A DNA stretch of 64,000 bases, from assembly GCA_000403295.2 (NCBI GenBank), contig KE159611.1, forward strand, positions 736,767 to 800,766. Direction: 5' to 3'. The notes beneath the pieces were generated by a model that did no database searches, had not been told where the DNA came from, and saw only the letters and a program-made list of their open reading frames with translations. Positions 36,147 to 45,775 of this stretch are shown here, in pieces. The position numbers were made by a program, and so were the translations under genes. Each line of letters begins with the position of its first letter. Position 1 is the stretch's first letter. This DNA is from Lachnospiraceae bacterium M18-1 (GTDB lineage Bacteria; Bacillota; Clostridia; Lachnospirales; Lachnospiraceae).

Positions 36147-36929
36147 TTAAAGCAGCCCCAGCAGTTCCGCATGAATCCGTCCGTTTGTGGATACGATGCT
36201 TCCGCCCTTCCGCGGGCTTGGCGGATTGCCGTCAAAATCGCTGACCCGGCCTCCCGCCTCCCGGACAAGGAGAACTCCCGCCGCATAATCCCACGGATTC
36301 AGATAAGGCTCGAAAAAACCGCCCTGCCGTCCGCAGGCAGTGTACGCCAGCTCCAGCGCGGCGGAGCCGATCCTGCGGATATCCTGACACTGATCGAATA
36401 CACGGCGGAATCTGGCAAAATTGGCATCTGCCAGTTCCCGCCGGTAAGCGTAAGTCCCTAGCGCGATGATCGTCTCGGAAAGTGTTTCCGACTCTGATAC
36501 GTGGATGGGCCGGCCGTTGAGAAAGCTGCCCTTCCCTTTTTCCGCAGAATACAGTTCATCATGATAGGGATTATAGATGATGCCCATCACGATCTCGTCC
36601 TGCCAGCAGAGCGCCAGGGAAACGGCGCTGTGCTGGTAGTCGTGGATCAGGTTGGTGGTCCCGTCCACCGGGTCCAGGATCCAGAAGCTGTCCCCGGTCA
36701 TTTCCTGCAGCCCGGTCTCCTCCCCGAGAAACTGGATATCCGGGGCAAGGGCATACAGCTTATCTTTCAGATAATCCTGTACCGCGAAGTCGACCTGAGT
36801 CACATAATCGGCCCGGCCCTTTTCCTTCACGTGTCCGGCCATCTCCCGGTTTTCGATCAGCTCCTTTGTGGATTTTACCAGGTCGATCACCTGCTGTATA
36901 TCTGGTTTTGAATGTATCTGTCGATTCAT
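36147..36929 (-). CDS. Inositol-monophosphatase-family phosphatase
   Basis: 260 residues from the ATG at 36929, 8 nt after AAAGGAGA. Metal-binding motifs: GEETG (E and following residues), DPVDGTTNLIHDY (Mg-binding D-P-x-D-G-T) and the C-terminal NPWDYAAGVLLVREAGG. It removes phosphate from myo-inositol-1-phosphate or related small phosphates (CysQ, histidinol phosphate). The cysQ role is possible given sulfur genes 1.3 kb away but is not shown by the sequence. Converges with the GH31 gene. Confidence 0.92.
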   Translation of the reverse strand: MNRQIHSKPDIQQVIDLVKSTKELIENREMAGHVKEKGRADYVTQVDFAVQDYLKDKLYALAPDIQFLGEETGLQEMTGDSFWILDPVDGTTNLIHDYQHSAVSLALCWQDEIVMGIIYNPYHDELYSAEKGKGSFLNGRPIHVSESETLSETIIALGTYAYRRELADANFARFRRVFDQCQDIRRIGSAALELAYTACGRQGGFFEPYLNPWDYAAGVLLVREAGGRVSDFDGNPPSPRKGGSIVSTNGRIHAELLGLL

Positions 36930-37078
36930 ATATCTGTCTCCTTTCATCCTGCTGTTCCAGGTCTTCCGGCCGCTGACGGGGAAGAAATGAACAGGCACAG
37001 CACTAAAGCAGCTGAAAGTATTCGTTGTTTCAATTTTATCTCTTTCTCATTCTTAGTTTTAAATAATTTGTAATATGG

Positions 37079-37594
37079 CTATTGCGCTCTTTTATGATAT
37101 TTCCAAAAGTCAATGGTCTCCTGAAGATCCGCTTCATCCTCAAAAAGCTCCAGCTCCTTCGCTGTCTCAATTGCAAAATCTACATAGGCATTTGCCCTTG
37201 CGGTGATCACATGCCCGTCATTGACAATATCCAGATCCGACGATTGTGTGGATTCCAAACTGTCCAATATCCCCGCATGAGCCAACAGATCCACTCCGGC
37301 ACAGATGCCGCCGATCAGGATCTTGCGGCTTTTCAGCTCCTGCAGATATGTCCGGACTTCATCCGTATCAATAAAGGTAATATCTCCTCCCGGGACGATA
37401 AAGCTGCGGATCTGCTGTGGATCCACATCCTTCAACGCCATGTCCACATTGACAGAATACCCTTCCGTCGCCCGGACCGGCTGTCCGTCAAGAGAACAAT
37501 AGATAATCTCGCACCCTGTCAGGCTCATAAAATAATTCAGGATCACGATCTCGAAAAAACAGCTTGTATCATATAGTAGAAATACATCCTTCAT
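37079..37594 (-). CDS. DJ-1/PfpI family protein
   Basis: 171 residues. The nucleophile-elbow cysteine is C98 in IGGICAGVDLLAHAG; the acidic residue upstream (D9 or E15) matches the family glutamate only loosely. SFIVPGG near 64-70 is the usual strand-turn. Members act as glyoxalases, amidases, chaperones or transcription-factor parts; no HTH is present here. No partner gene is evident. The upstream region (to 37684) has no gene. Confidence 0.85.
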   Translation of the reverse strand: MKDVFLLYDTSCFFEIVILNYFMSLTGCEIIYCSLDGQPVRATEGYSVNVDMALKDVDPQQIRSFIVPGGDITFIDTDEVRTYLQELKSRKILIGGICAGVDLLAHAGILDSLESTQSSDLDIVNDGHVITARANAYVDFAIETAKELELFEDEADLQETIDFWKYHKRAQ

Positions 37595-37684
37595 AGATTG
37601 CCTCCAAGTCCGGGGAGCCTCTCAACAACCTCCCGGTATTCATAAAATTTGTCAATATAAATATCCACGATCCTGCGACAGAAT

Positions 37685-37879
37685 GTTACTATTCACAGTC
37701 AGATAAAAAATGGCAGTCAGATTCGTCAAGCGCAGCTTGTAAGAAGCTGATTGACAGTTTTTATCTGACTGGAATCAGTCACTTCACACACATAAGCAAA
37801 AAATCAAGATGCACCGCATCGGCAGACAGCTTTGCTGGCTGTTTTTGCGCATGTGAGTGAAATGACTGTGAATAGTAAC
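37685..37879. repeat. Palindromic element family II (195 bp) with perfect 17-bp ends
   Basis: GTTACTATTCACAGTCA at the left is the exact inverse of TGACTGTGAATAGTAAC at the right. Inside are further inverted repeats (CAGATAAAAA...TTTTTATCTG and GCAGACAGC...GCTGGCTG). The end bases resemble family I (GTTACTGTTCACAC). No coding capacity. Confidence 0.85.
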
Positions 37880-38009
37880 GACAGAATTGCTTTATGAGCT
37901 CACCGTCATGCCAGATACATCTGCTATGGGTATAATCATTATACTACTTGATGGGGAAATAATTGTCAAGTGGACTTGTCCGGCGACGAAACTCATAAGA
38001 ACGCTGGTG

Positions 38010-38156
38010 GTTGCTGTTCACTCCTGGACCGTGCACTACGCTGCACGGTCACAGGCAGTACAGTACTGGGGCTGGAATCCGGCCTCTTGCCGTAAGGCAA
38101 CTTTCAATAGGCCGGATTCGTTGCTGTGAGCACCCGGCGAGGGTGTGAACAGTAAC
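38010..38156 (-). repeat. Palindromic element family I, copy C (147 bp), more diverged
   Basis: GTTGCTGTTCACTCC... to ...GGGTGTGAACAGTAAC. Orientation is as copy B: the GTGCACTACGCTGCAC hairpin comes first and the GCTGGAATCCGGCC...GGCCGGATT stem second. It is 131 bp from the family II element, so the gap 37595-38243 is mostly repeats. Confidence 0.8.
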
Positions 38157-38243
38157 CGCTGGTGTTAACTGACCTTTCTATGTTTTTATCTGGAATTAAT
38201 CCTATTTACAAATCCAAGATAGCAGGCATATTATCCCCTCATT

Positions 38244-39557
38244 TTAATCTTCCTGTTTCACCGCCTCAAACGCCGCTTCCAGCGCCGCGATCAGGTCCTC
38301 TGCCTTTTCAATCCCAATAGAAAGCCGGATCGTATTCGGCCGGATCCCCTGTTCCGCAAGCTCCTCCTCTGTGCTCTGGCTGTGGGTCGTCGTTGCCGGG
38401 TGGATCACCAGGGATTTCACGTCCGCCACATTTGCCAGAAGGGAGAAGATAGCAAGGTTGTCAATAAATTTCTGTGCCGTCTCTGCGCCCCCCTTGATCT
38501 CAAACGTAAAGATTGAGCCGCCCCCATTGGGAAGATATTTCTGATATAATCCGTAGCTGGGCTCACTTGCCAGCGACGGATGATGCACCGCCTCTACCTG
38601 GGGATGCTTCGCAAGGTACTCCACGATCTTCAATGCGTTGCTCACATGACGCTCTACACGGAGCGACAGAGTTTCCAGTCCCTGAAGGAAGAGAAACGCA
38701 TGGAACGGGGAAAGTGTCGCGCCGGTATCCCGCAGGAGCACCGCGCGGATGTAGGTCACGAAGGCTGCCGCCCCCGCCGCGTCGGAAAAGGATACTCCGT
38801 GATAGCTTGGATTCGGTTCCGAGATCCAGGGGTATCTGCCGGATGCCTTCCAGTCAAAATTTCCGCTGTCCACGATCACGCCGCCAATGGCTGTGCCATG
38901 GCCCCCGATAAATTTTGTCGCGGAATGGATCACAAGGTCTGCCCCATACTCAATCGGGCGGATCAGGTAGGGCGTCGCAAATGTAGAATCCACGACCAGC
39001 GGGATCTGATGCTTATGCGCCGTTTCAGCCAGCTTTTCCAGGTCAACCAGGTTGGAATTCGGATTTCCCAGCGTTTCCACAAAGATTGCTTTTGTATTTT
39101 CCTGGATTGCCGCCTCGAAGGAGCCTTCCTCCTCCGGGTCCACAAAGGTTGCGGTCACACCGTTGGTCAGCGGAAGGGTGTGGGCCAGCAGATTATAGGT
39201 TCCGCCGTAGATCGTCTTGGACGCCACGATATGCTCCCCTGACTTTGCCAGCGCCTGAAATGTATAGCTGATCGCCGCCGCGCCGGATGCCGCCGCAAGT
39301 GCCGCCGCACCGCCCTCCAGGGACGCGATGCGCTGTTCAAAAATATCCTGGGTGGGATTGGTCAGTCTTCCGTAAATATTTCCCGCGTCACGGAGTCCGA
39401 AGCGGTCCGCCGCATGCTGAGAATCATGGAATACGTAAGAAGTGGTCGCGTAGATGGGTACCGCCCTTGCGTCTGTGACCGGGTCCGCCTGCTCCTGCCC
39501 GATATGCAGCTGCCTTGTCTCAAATCCCCAATTTTTCGAATCTTTTATATCTGACAT
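38244..39557 (-). CDS. metY: O-acetylhomoserine sulfhydrylase / Cys-Met PLP enzyme
   Basis: 437 residues. Cys/Met metabolism PLP family: N-terminal FETRQLHIGQEQADP, YGRLTNPTQDIFEQRIASLEGG, D190-S191 (VVDSTFATPYLI) and Schiff-base lysine K215 in HSATKFIGGHG. Length about 430 with the long insertion at 215-260 is typical of MetY rather than the shorter MetB/MetC. It joins sulfide to O-acetylhomoserine to form homocysteine. It lies 186 bp after cysK on the same strand, with an 86-bp palindromic element between them. Confidence 0.93.
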   Translation of the reverse strand: MSDIKDSKNWGFETRQLHIGQEQADPVTDARAVPIYATTSYVFHDSQHAADRFGLRDAGNIYGRLTNPTQDIFEQRIASLEGGAAALAAASGAAAISYTFQALAKSGEHIVASKTIYGGTYNLLAHTLPLTNGVTATFVDPEEEGSFEAAIQENTKAIFVETLGNPNSNLVDLEKLAETAHKHQIPLVVDSTFATPYLIRPIEYGADLVIHSATKFIGGHGTAIGGVIVDSGNFDWKASGRYPWISEPNPSYHGVSFSDAAGAAAFVTYIRAVLLRDTGATLSPFHAFLFLQGLETLSLRVERHVSNALKIVEYLAKHPQVEAVHHPSLASEPSYGLYQKYLPNGGGSIFTFEIKGGAETAQKFIDNLAIFSLLANVADVKSLVIHPATTTHSQSTEEELAEQGIRPNTIRLSIGIEKAEDLIAALEAAFEAVKQED

Positions 39558-39586
39558 TTTTATTGTCCTCCTTGATCTATTTTTGT

Positions 39587-39672
39587 GTTACTGTTAAAAA
39601 TTTACAATCAGGTCTTTACGATCGTGCCTGGTGAATCTGACTGTCCATTTTTATGTGATTGTAAATAGTAAC
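39587..39672. repeat. Short palindromic element with family-like ends (86 bp)
   Basis: GTTACTGTTAAAAATTTACAATCA at the left and TGTGATTGTAAATAGTAAC at the right are imperfect inverted repeats. It lies in the metY-cysK gap and could form an attenuating hairpin on the minus-strand transcript. Confidence 0.55.
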
Positions 39673-39743
39673 ATTTCGGTAATCATTTTAGCATATCCGT
39701 TTTTATTTGTCTCGTACTTTATTACATTAATGTAACAAATTTC

Positions 39744-40673
39744 TCACGAAAACAACGGTGTTGAATAATATCTGTCCCCGGAATCCGGCAACAGCGTCAC
39801 GATCACTTTGCCTTCATTCTCCGGCCGCTTTGCCAGTTCAATGGCTCCATGCAGCGCGGCGCCGGAAGAAATCCCGACCAGGATGCCCTCTTTTTTCGCA
39901 AGCAGCTTTGCCACGGCAAAGGCATCTTCATTTTTAGCCCTGAACACCTCATCGTATACGGAAGTATTCAATACTTCCGGTATAAATCCCGCACCGATCC
40001 CCTGGATCTTATGCGCCCCCGCTTTCCCTTCCGACAATACAGGGGAATCTGCCGGCTCCAGCGCCACAACTCTGATATCCGGGTTTTTCTCCTTCAGGTA
40101 CTCACCGACCCCTGTAACCGTACCGCCGGTTCCTACCCCTGCAATGAAAATATCCACCTTTCCGTCCGTATCCCTCCAGATTTCCGGCCCTGTCGCCGCT
40201 TTGTGGGCTGCCGGGTTCGCCGGATTTATGAACTGCCCGGGAAGAAAGCTGCCCGAGATCTCTCCCGCAAGCTCCTCTGCCTTTTCAATGGCTCCTTTCA
40301 TCCCTTTCGCGCCGTCCGTCAATACAAGCTCCGCGCCATACGCCTTTAAAATATTTCTCCGTTCTATGCTCATGGTCTCGGGCATGGTAAGGATCACCCG
40401 ATAGCCCTTCGCAGCCCCGATCGCTGCCAGGCCAATGCCTGTATTTCCCGATGTTGGCTCGATGATGACAGATCCTTTTTTTAATAGCCCTTTGTCCTCT
40501 GCGTCCTCCAGCATCGCCTTCGCGATCCTGTCCTTTACACTTCCCGCCAGATTCAGATATTCCAGCTTCACCAGGACCGTTGCCCTCAATCCAAGCTCCT
40601 TTTCCATATTCACGACCTCAACCAGCGGAGTATTGCCAATCAATCCGAGTGTACCTTTGTAATAAGCTGCCAT
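39744..40673 (-). CDS. cysK: Cysteine synthase A (O-acetylserine sulfhydrylase)
   Basis: 309 residues behind AGGAGAG. PLP lysine K47 in [15 protein letters not shown], substrate loop [12 protein letters not shown], glycine-rich phosphate cup [12 protein letters not shown], and [15 protein letters not shown] near the C-terminus. It makes cysteine from O-acetylserine and sulfide. With metY and the divergent Rrf2 regulator it forms a compact sulfur-amino-acid locus. Confidence 0.95.
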   Translation of the reverse strand: MAAYYKGTLGLIGNTPLVEVVNMEKELGLRATVLVKLEYLNLAGSVKDRIAKAMLEDAEDKGLLKKGSVIIEPTSGNTGIGLAAIGAAKGYRVILTMPETMSIERRNILKAYGAELVLTDGAKGMKGAIEKAEELAGEISGSFLPGQFINPANPAAHKAATGPEIWRDTDGKVDIFIAGVGTGGTVTGVGEYLKEKNPDIRVVALEPADSPVLSEGKAGAHKIQGIGAGFIPEVLNTSVYDEVFRAKNEDAFAVAKLLAKKEGILVGISSGAALHGAIELAKRPENEGKVIVTLLPDSGDRYYSTPLFS

Positions 40674-40736
40674 TTTACTCTCCTTTCCTGGTCCTTAAAG
40701 AATTTCTTATTTTTTCCTCTATGGATCATTGAATGC

Positions 40737-40770
40737 ATATTACTACTATTTACCTACTATGTCAATAGGT
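40737..40770 (-). promoter_or_regulatory. cysK promoter overlapping an inverted-repeat operator
   Basis: On the minus strand TTGACA (40765-40760), 17 bp, TAATAT (40742-40737). An inverted repeat ACCTA/TAGGT (40752-40756 and 40766-40770) overlaps the -35 and spacer, a place where a bound repressor would block polymerase. The Rrf2 protein encoded divergently is the natural candidate. Confidence 0.65.
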
Positions 40771-40783
40771 TTATATGTTGTTA

Positions 40784-40812
40784 TTGAAATTTTTTCCAAT
40801 TGACTCTATAAT
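40784..40812 (+). promoter_or_regulatory. Promoter of the Rrf2-family gene
   Basis: TTGAAA (40784-40789), 17 bp, TATAAT (40807-40812), 27 bp before the start codon with GGAGG between. It lies 14 bp from the operator-like repeat of the cysK promoter. Confidence 0.8.
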
Positions 40813-40839
40813 TTAGGAAAAGATTGGAGGTATATTTCT

Positions 40840-41247
40840 ATGATCTCAACAAAAGCCCGCTATGCACTCCGGGTCATGGTCGATCTTGCACAGCACCGGG
40901 AAGAGGATTATATTCCGTTAAAAGAAATCGCGAAACGGCAGGAAATCTCCGAAAAATATCTGGAGATCATTTTAAAAATACTCGTAAAGGGAAATATTTT
41001 GAAGGGACTCCGCGGAAAGGGCGGCGGCTACAGGCTGACTCGCTGCCCCGGAGAATATACCGTGGGTGAAATCATAGAACTGACGGAAGGCCCTCTCGCC
41101 CCGGTTGCCTGCCTGATGCCGGATGCGGAAGCCTGTCCCCGGAGCGAAGGCTGTATTACTTTGCCATTATGGAAAAAGTACGATACGCTGGTTCATGATT
41201 TTTTTTATGGGATCACATTGGAGGATCTGATAGAAGGGCATTTGTAA
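40840..41247 (+). CDS. Rrf2-family transcriptional regulator (CymR/IscR type)
   Basis: 135 residues. N-terminal winged HTH (STKARYALRVMVDLA; LKEIAKRQEISEKYLEIIL; GKGGGYRLTRCP). Three cysteines, C91, C99 and C105, sit where IscR binds its Fe-S cluster, with spacing 7 and 5 rather than 5 and 5. CymR of Bacillus lacks this cluster and works with CysK. Divergent placement from cysK suggests control of sulfur amino acid genes; whether the signal is Fe-S state or cysteine status cannot be told. Confidence 0.9.
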   Translation: MISTKARYALRVMVDLAQHREEDYIPLKEIAKRQEISEKYLEIILKILVKGNILKGLRGKGGGYRLTRCPGEYTVGEIIELTEGPLAPVACLMPDAEACPRSEGCITLPLWKKYDTLVHDFFYGITLEDLIEGHL

Positions 41248-41282
41248 GGAAGCAGGTTACGAATGTCCGCCGGCCCATGCAA

Positions 41283-41320
41283 AAAGGCGGAGAATCCTAT
41301 ACATTCTCCGCCTTCTTGTC
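41283..41320. terminator. Bidirectional terminator between rrf2 and surface-protein gene
   Basis: AAGGCGGAGAAT/ATTCTCCGCCTT, 12-bp perfect stem, with T/A-rich flanks on both sides; it sits between two convergent genes. Confidence 0.85.
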
Positions 41321-41347
41321 TATTATCGTCTCAAAACTCTATCGATA

Positions 41348-44300
41348 TCAATTCTTCTTTTTTCTTACATAAATTACGGTCATTACACCGAATGCCGCTG
41401 CCGCCAGAAGTACATACAGCATGATCGGCAAATTGTCGCCGGTCACAGGGCTGTTCGCCTGAGTACCGGAAATGTTCGGCGCGCTGCCGCTTCCGCCGTT
41501 GCTGCTGTTTCCGCTTCCATTGCTGACTCCGCCGCTGCTTCCATTTCCGCTTCCGCCATTGCTTCCGCTTCCGTTTCCACCGTTACTTCCGCCGCCATTT
41601 CCGCCGTCCCCTGCAGAATCGTCCTTCACATCCTTCCAGCCTACAGCAATCGGTGAAAGTCCATTTACCTTAAAGGTGATCCCGCTATTCGTATTAGCCA
41701 CTTCCGGATATTCCACATCTCCTGCCTTATACCCATTCATATCCTCGGTAAACATATGCGCTGCCGTAAAGTGATGTGTCTCTCTGCCTGTACCGGACGG
41801 ATAAGGCAGGGTAACTGACAGGCCGTCAGCCGGGAAATTATCTTTCGTCACCTTTTCCCAGCCTGCTCCGTTGATATTGGCCAGAAGCTCCACATCATAG
41901 ATCACCAGATCCGACTCTGCAATTGAACTGTCCTTCTCCCGGATCTTCAGTTTCATCTCCGTTTCGATCTTGCCCGGCGTATTCAAATGCTCCTGATTCA
42001 GGAAGGCATCCGGCACCTTGGAAATACCGCTCTCCACTTCGATTTTAAATTCATTTCCGTCCACAGGCTCCTGGGGGATGTCCTGGACTGCGCTGATCCG
42101 CCCCATGATCTCCGGCAAAGCCCCGGGCATAGTATAATTTTCTTTTCCATTTCCTTCAAGGACCGCTTCATCCTGAGCGTTCTTCCAGGACAGAGCCACC
42201 TTCTGGCTGCCTTCTGCCGCTGTCTCATAGACACCGGACAATTTTTCTGCCGGACAGTCAAACAGGACAAGCTTCGCATCCTTTTCCAAAATGCCTTCCA
42301 GCTTCAATTCACCGAAAAGGGTCGCCTCCCGGTCCTTGATCTGATCCAGCCGGTCCGCCGCTTCCAGAGCACTCACATCCCATGCCAGCGCCTTTGGCGA
42401 AACCGTAAGCTGATAGGAACTGCTTACTTCCTCATAGTTCCCCACTGCCGAAGCCGTGGCTGTGATCACTGCGCTGCCTGCCTTCTGAATCCGAACCAGA
42501 CCCGTCCTCGTATCAACCGATGCCACCGAAGGATCTGAACTGCTGTAGCTGACAGACGAACCTTCCGCCGCCCCTTTGGCTGTCATGGTAAAATCCGCGT
42601 CTCCGTAAGTCACCGTCTTGGTTTTTACTGGGAATGCAAAATCCTTCTGCACTTCCATGCCTGTCATAGACACAACAATCTTATCCTCAATCTTTCCGGT
42701 ATTGGGATTATATATCTCCAGAGTCATCCTCTCGCTGTTTGCCAGAAGGCCTGTCACGATTCGATTACTCTGATCCTCATACTGGTAAATTTTCCCCGGT
42801 ACCTTGTCTGATGCCGGGTTAAAGGAATAGACCGAATTTCCTACATTAAAGTATAGCACTCCTTTGGAACAGGAAAGTCTGGAAAAACTCACAGCATACT
42901 TGGGCCATCCGCTTCCCAGATTTTCGATATCAAGTTTTGCAACCTGAGTCTCATTTCCATTCGCATCTCTTTTCATCAGTGACGCTCCGCTACATATATT
43001 CTCATTATTAATAACCGTTTCTTTTTTGAGATAATATGAACTTCCATTCACCGCATAAATCGCAGATTCCGTTATGGGCGCAGTCTTATGCCAGGAATTA
43101 TCATATCTTGTGTCCGTACATGTAACGTTATTGGCATCCCAGGTACGATCTTGAGCTTTACTCCTCATGGCACTATCGCTGAGCAGGAAATACTCATGCT
43201 TTACATAACCGGTCTCCCCTGTCTGGCTGGCGGCAGTTGCGTCATCATATGTAAGATCCGCATGATACCAGCTGCCGTTCAGTTTTACATAATTCCAAAT
43301 ATGATTCATAGTCTGGCTCTTGCAATACTCCACCTCGATCCCCGCTTCTTTCAGCAGGGCGGCGTATGCAAGAGTATACCCCTGGCAGACTCCGATGCCA
43401 TTTACCAGAGCTTCGTATGCATTTCTCTTTTCTATCCCCAGATTGTTGTTTGCATTCTGGTCATATACCATATGCTGCACCAGATAGTCATGCAGCGCGG
43501 TCGCCTTCTGCTCATCAGTCATATTATTTCCAATAACTTCGGAAAATACATTGTTGATCGCGGCTCTATATTCTGCGACGCTATTTTGATTATACTGCGA
43601 GTTATATGTGAATGTACACTTCTGAACGATCCCGTCAGGCGATGTATAATAAGTCCCATCCAGTACATAAAACAGATCCGGATTATCTTGCGCCACATCC
43701 GGCCAGATCTTCCCCCAGTCATTGCTATTAAGGTTATAAGCAGATAAATCCACTTCTCGGTCCCAGTTGACCATTGCCGTCGTCATCGCATTCCACGCAG
43801 CTTCTATCTGCTGGTCCGTTGCCAGCGGCATGATCAATGTTGTAAAATATTCCAACAGCTTCTTCAGCTCTTCCTCCGCTCCCGGGAGCATTGCTTTCTG
43901 TTCAGCTTCCAGGTTTTCATAAGCATCAAATGCCTTCTGGATCTGCTCATAGGCCGCCTTTAACGCTTCCTGGTCAAATGCTTTCAACTCTTCCAATGAC
44001 GGAAGTTCTTTGATCAATTCTTCCACCCGGGCTGCCTCCAAATCTGCCAAACTCCCTGCAGACTCATTTTTATCTTTATCTGTTGAATCCAGGTCTTTTG
44101 ACTCAGTATCCTCCGGTTCCGTATTTTCTGATTCTATGCTCCCGTTTTCATCCGGCTGTGCTTCCAGATACCTGCCTTTGCAGGCCGACACATCTTCCCT
44201 GCACAGGGAGCAGTCATCCGACTTTGTCTCTTCCGTACATGCAAGCACGCAGACACATTCGGATTGGTCAGTTTTGTCTTCTGTCAAGCCGATGACTGTG

Positions 44301-44431
44301 CCCGGGAATTGTTCCCCTTCTGTTCCCGCTGCTGACACAGTTACCCGCAAATGATCCATCATTCCGCCGATGAATCCAAAAACAAGAAAAAATACCATTA
44401 CTCTTTTAGCATTTTTCTTCCATTTTGTCAT
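41348..44431 (-). CDS. Surface protein with transglutaminase-like domain and sortase signal
   Basis: 1027 residues. A signal-anchor start (KRVMVFFLVFGFIGGMM), an acidic cysteine-containing segment (CVCVLACTEETKSDDCSLC), a coiled-coil-like stretch (120-195), then a transglutaminase-like domain with the triad C347 (GVCQGYTLAYAALL), H near 374 (MNHIWNYVK) and D near 389 (HADLTYDD). A Big2-type Ig domain (TKTVTYGDADFTMTAKG; SVSYSSSDPSVASVDTRTGLV) follows. A Gly/Asn/Ser-rich spacer leads to SPVTGDN, a hydrophobic helix and RKKKN. Likely a wall-bound enzyme or binding protein; such triads can be protease- or cross-link-like. Activity is not proven. Confidence 0.88.
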   Translation of the reverse strand: MTKWKKNAKRVMVFFLVFGFIGGMMDHLRVTVSAAGTEGEQFPGTVIGLTEDKTDQSECVCVLACTEETKSDDCSLCREDVSACKGRYLEAQPDENGSIESENTEPEDTESKDLDSTDKDKNESAGSLADLEAARVEELIKELPSLEELKAFDQEALKAAYEQIQKAFDAYENLEAEQKAMLPGAEEELKKLLEYFTTLIMPLATDQQIEAAWNAMTTAMVNWDREVDLSAYNLNSNDWGKIWPDVAQDNPDLFYVLDGTYYTSPDGIVQKCTFTYNSQYNQNSVAEYRAAINNVFSEVIGNNMTDEQKATALHDYLVQHMVYDQNANNNLGIEKRNAYEALVNGIGVCQGYTLAYAALLKEAGIEVEYCKSQTMNHIWNYVKLNGSWYHADLTYDDATAASQTGETGYVKHEYFLLSDSAMRSKAQDRTWDANNVTCTDTRYDNSWHKTAPITESAIYAVNGSSYYLKKETVINNENICSGASLMKRDANGNETQVAKLDIENLGSGWPKYAVSFSRLSCSKGVLYFNVGNSVYSFNPASDKVPGKIYQYEDQSNRIVTGLLANSERMTLEIYNPNTGKIEDKIVVSMTGMEVQKDFAFPVKTKTVTYGDADFTMTAKGAAEGSSVSYSSSDPSVASVDTRTGLVRIQKAGSAVITATASAVGNYEEVSSSYQLTVSPKALAWDVSALEAADRLDQIKDREATLFGELKLEGILEKDAKLVLFDCPAEKLSGVYETAAEGSQKVALSWKNAQDEAVLEGNGKENYTMPGALPEIMGRISAVQDIPQEPVDGNEFKIEVESGISKVPDAFLNQEHLNTPGKIETEMKLKIREKDSSIAESDLVIYDVELLANINGAGWEKVTKDNFPADGLSVTLPYPSGTGRETHHFTAAHMFTEDMNGYKAGDVEYPEVANTNSGITFKVNGLSPIAVGWKDVKDDSAGDGGNGGGSNGGNGSGSNGGSGNGSSGGVSNGSGNSSNGGSGSAPNISGTQANSPVTGDNLPIMLYVLLAAAAFGVMTVIYVRKKKN

Positions 44432-44761
44432 TCATTTTTTCTCCTGTCTGTTTTGTTCCTGTATGTTTTCTCGTCTTTACTTTAATTTTTCCAGCCGTGC
44501 GGACGATCACATACAGTTTCGGCATTCACTTTCTTTCTGCCGGAATCTTATTATACAGACGGATAATTTGTTATACAAGTGCTGTAACAAAAATTCTTCT
44601 TGTAATGTTTTCCATTTATGTAATTGGTTCTCATACAGTTATCTATCCAGCCCCTCACCGAAGGCGATTAAAAATAGGCTGGATTATTACTGGAGCCCTT
44701 GCAGATGAGTATGAAGCCTACAGGCAAAGGACTAAATATTTTTCCATTCTAAAAGTCCCCC
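44432..44761. other. Intergenic; upstream region of surface protein plus a partial family I element
   Basis: No gene. At 44645-44688 ATCCAGCCCCTCACCGAAGGCG...AGGCTGGAT matches the central hairpin of family I elements, without the outer ends. It borders the ATPase remnant. Confidence 0.5.
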
Positions 44762-45636
44762 TTACTTCATTGATATGAGAACTTTTTTCAAATCAATGTA
44801 TGATTTATAAGCAGGCACGGTTCCTTTTAGGAAATCACTATCATATACCTCACTTTTCTTAATATCATTTCTTTTTAAAATACCAGATAAATTTTCTGCC
44901 GCAATTCCTCCAATATTTCTTACAATATAAATGCCATCATTTCTCTTAAATTCATCTAATATCTCTGAATAATGAGTTGAAAACACAAGGGTTGCCCCAT
45001 TTTTATTTACTTTTTTATCCATAAAAAAACGAACTAATGTCGACACAATTTCTTTATTAAAATGATTTCCTCTTTTTCATAGAATTTTAATCTGATATCA
45101 ACTTTTTTTCCTTCCGGTGTACAATATAAATATTCGATACTTGGATCCAAAAAAGTCAAAATCTCTTTCGGATACTTCCCTAAAACATTTAACATATTGT
45201 GATCCGTAAACTGAGACATATCACATAAAAAGAAGTTTGTACCCTGTTTTTTATTTAATGCTAATATAATACTAACATCTTCCAATAAATACTCTTCATT
45301 TTGATTTCTTCTCGTTCTTAATTCCGAGTCATTAAATACAAAAATGCCTTTCTTTGTTTTCACTTTATTAATCTCTTTTTCCCATAAATACTCCTCAGCA
45401 ATGACCAGCCTTCCACTTCCATCAACTTGATTAACCTTTTTTTCAATAACAGACTGCAGTTTATTTACAATGCCTTCATGATAAAAGTAAGTAGTAATAA
45501 CCACTTTTTGTTCCTCATTTAAATCATCAATATGCATGTAATGATCCAACAAAAGGATTCCAAACATGGTTACCAGATAATTACACAATAGCAGTCCATA
45601 TATGCCGTTATTTCCTGCGGAATGATATTTCTCCAC
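44762..45636 (-). pseudogene. Decayed AAA15/AbiLi-like ATPase, second copy
   Basis: Two minus-strand frames (45636-45034 and 45046-44762) are together homologous to the intact ATPase at 46510-47667, but diverged. The N-terminal 50-60 residues including Walker A are missing or scrambled (begins GNNGIYGLLLCNYL). At about 45060 the sequence jumps from FYEKEE directly to NHFNKEIVSTLVRFF, an out-of-frame deletion of about 42 codons that removes the signature and Walker B regions. The C-terminal part (GATLVFSTHYSEILDEF) remains. It is a non-functional relic of the same kind of module and is AT-rich like the intact copy. Confidence 0.85.
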
Positions 45637-45775
45637 CGATGTTTAAAAGTTGATACTGAAGAATTTTTACCTGCCAGACCTGGGCGATCAAGCCCTCACT
45701 AAGTCAACAGTAAGCTTTCTGTAATGCCTGCGCTTGATTTTCATTTGTTATATCTTAACTAAATAACATTGAGCC

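Noticed and set aside
41472..41774. Leu/Pro-rich frame opposite the surface-protein gene
   Set aside because: Produced by the Gly/Asn/Ser-rich linker read antisense.
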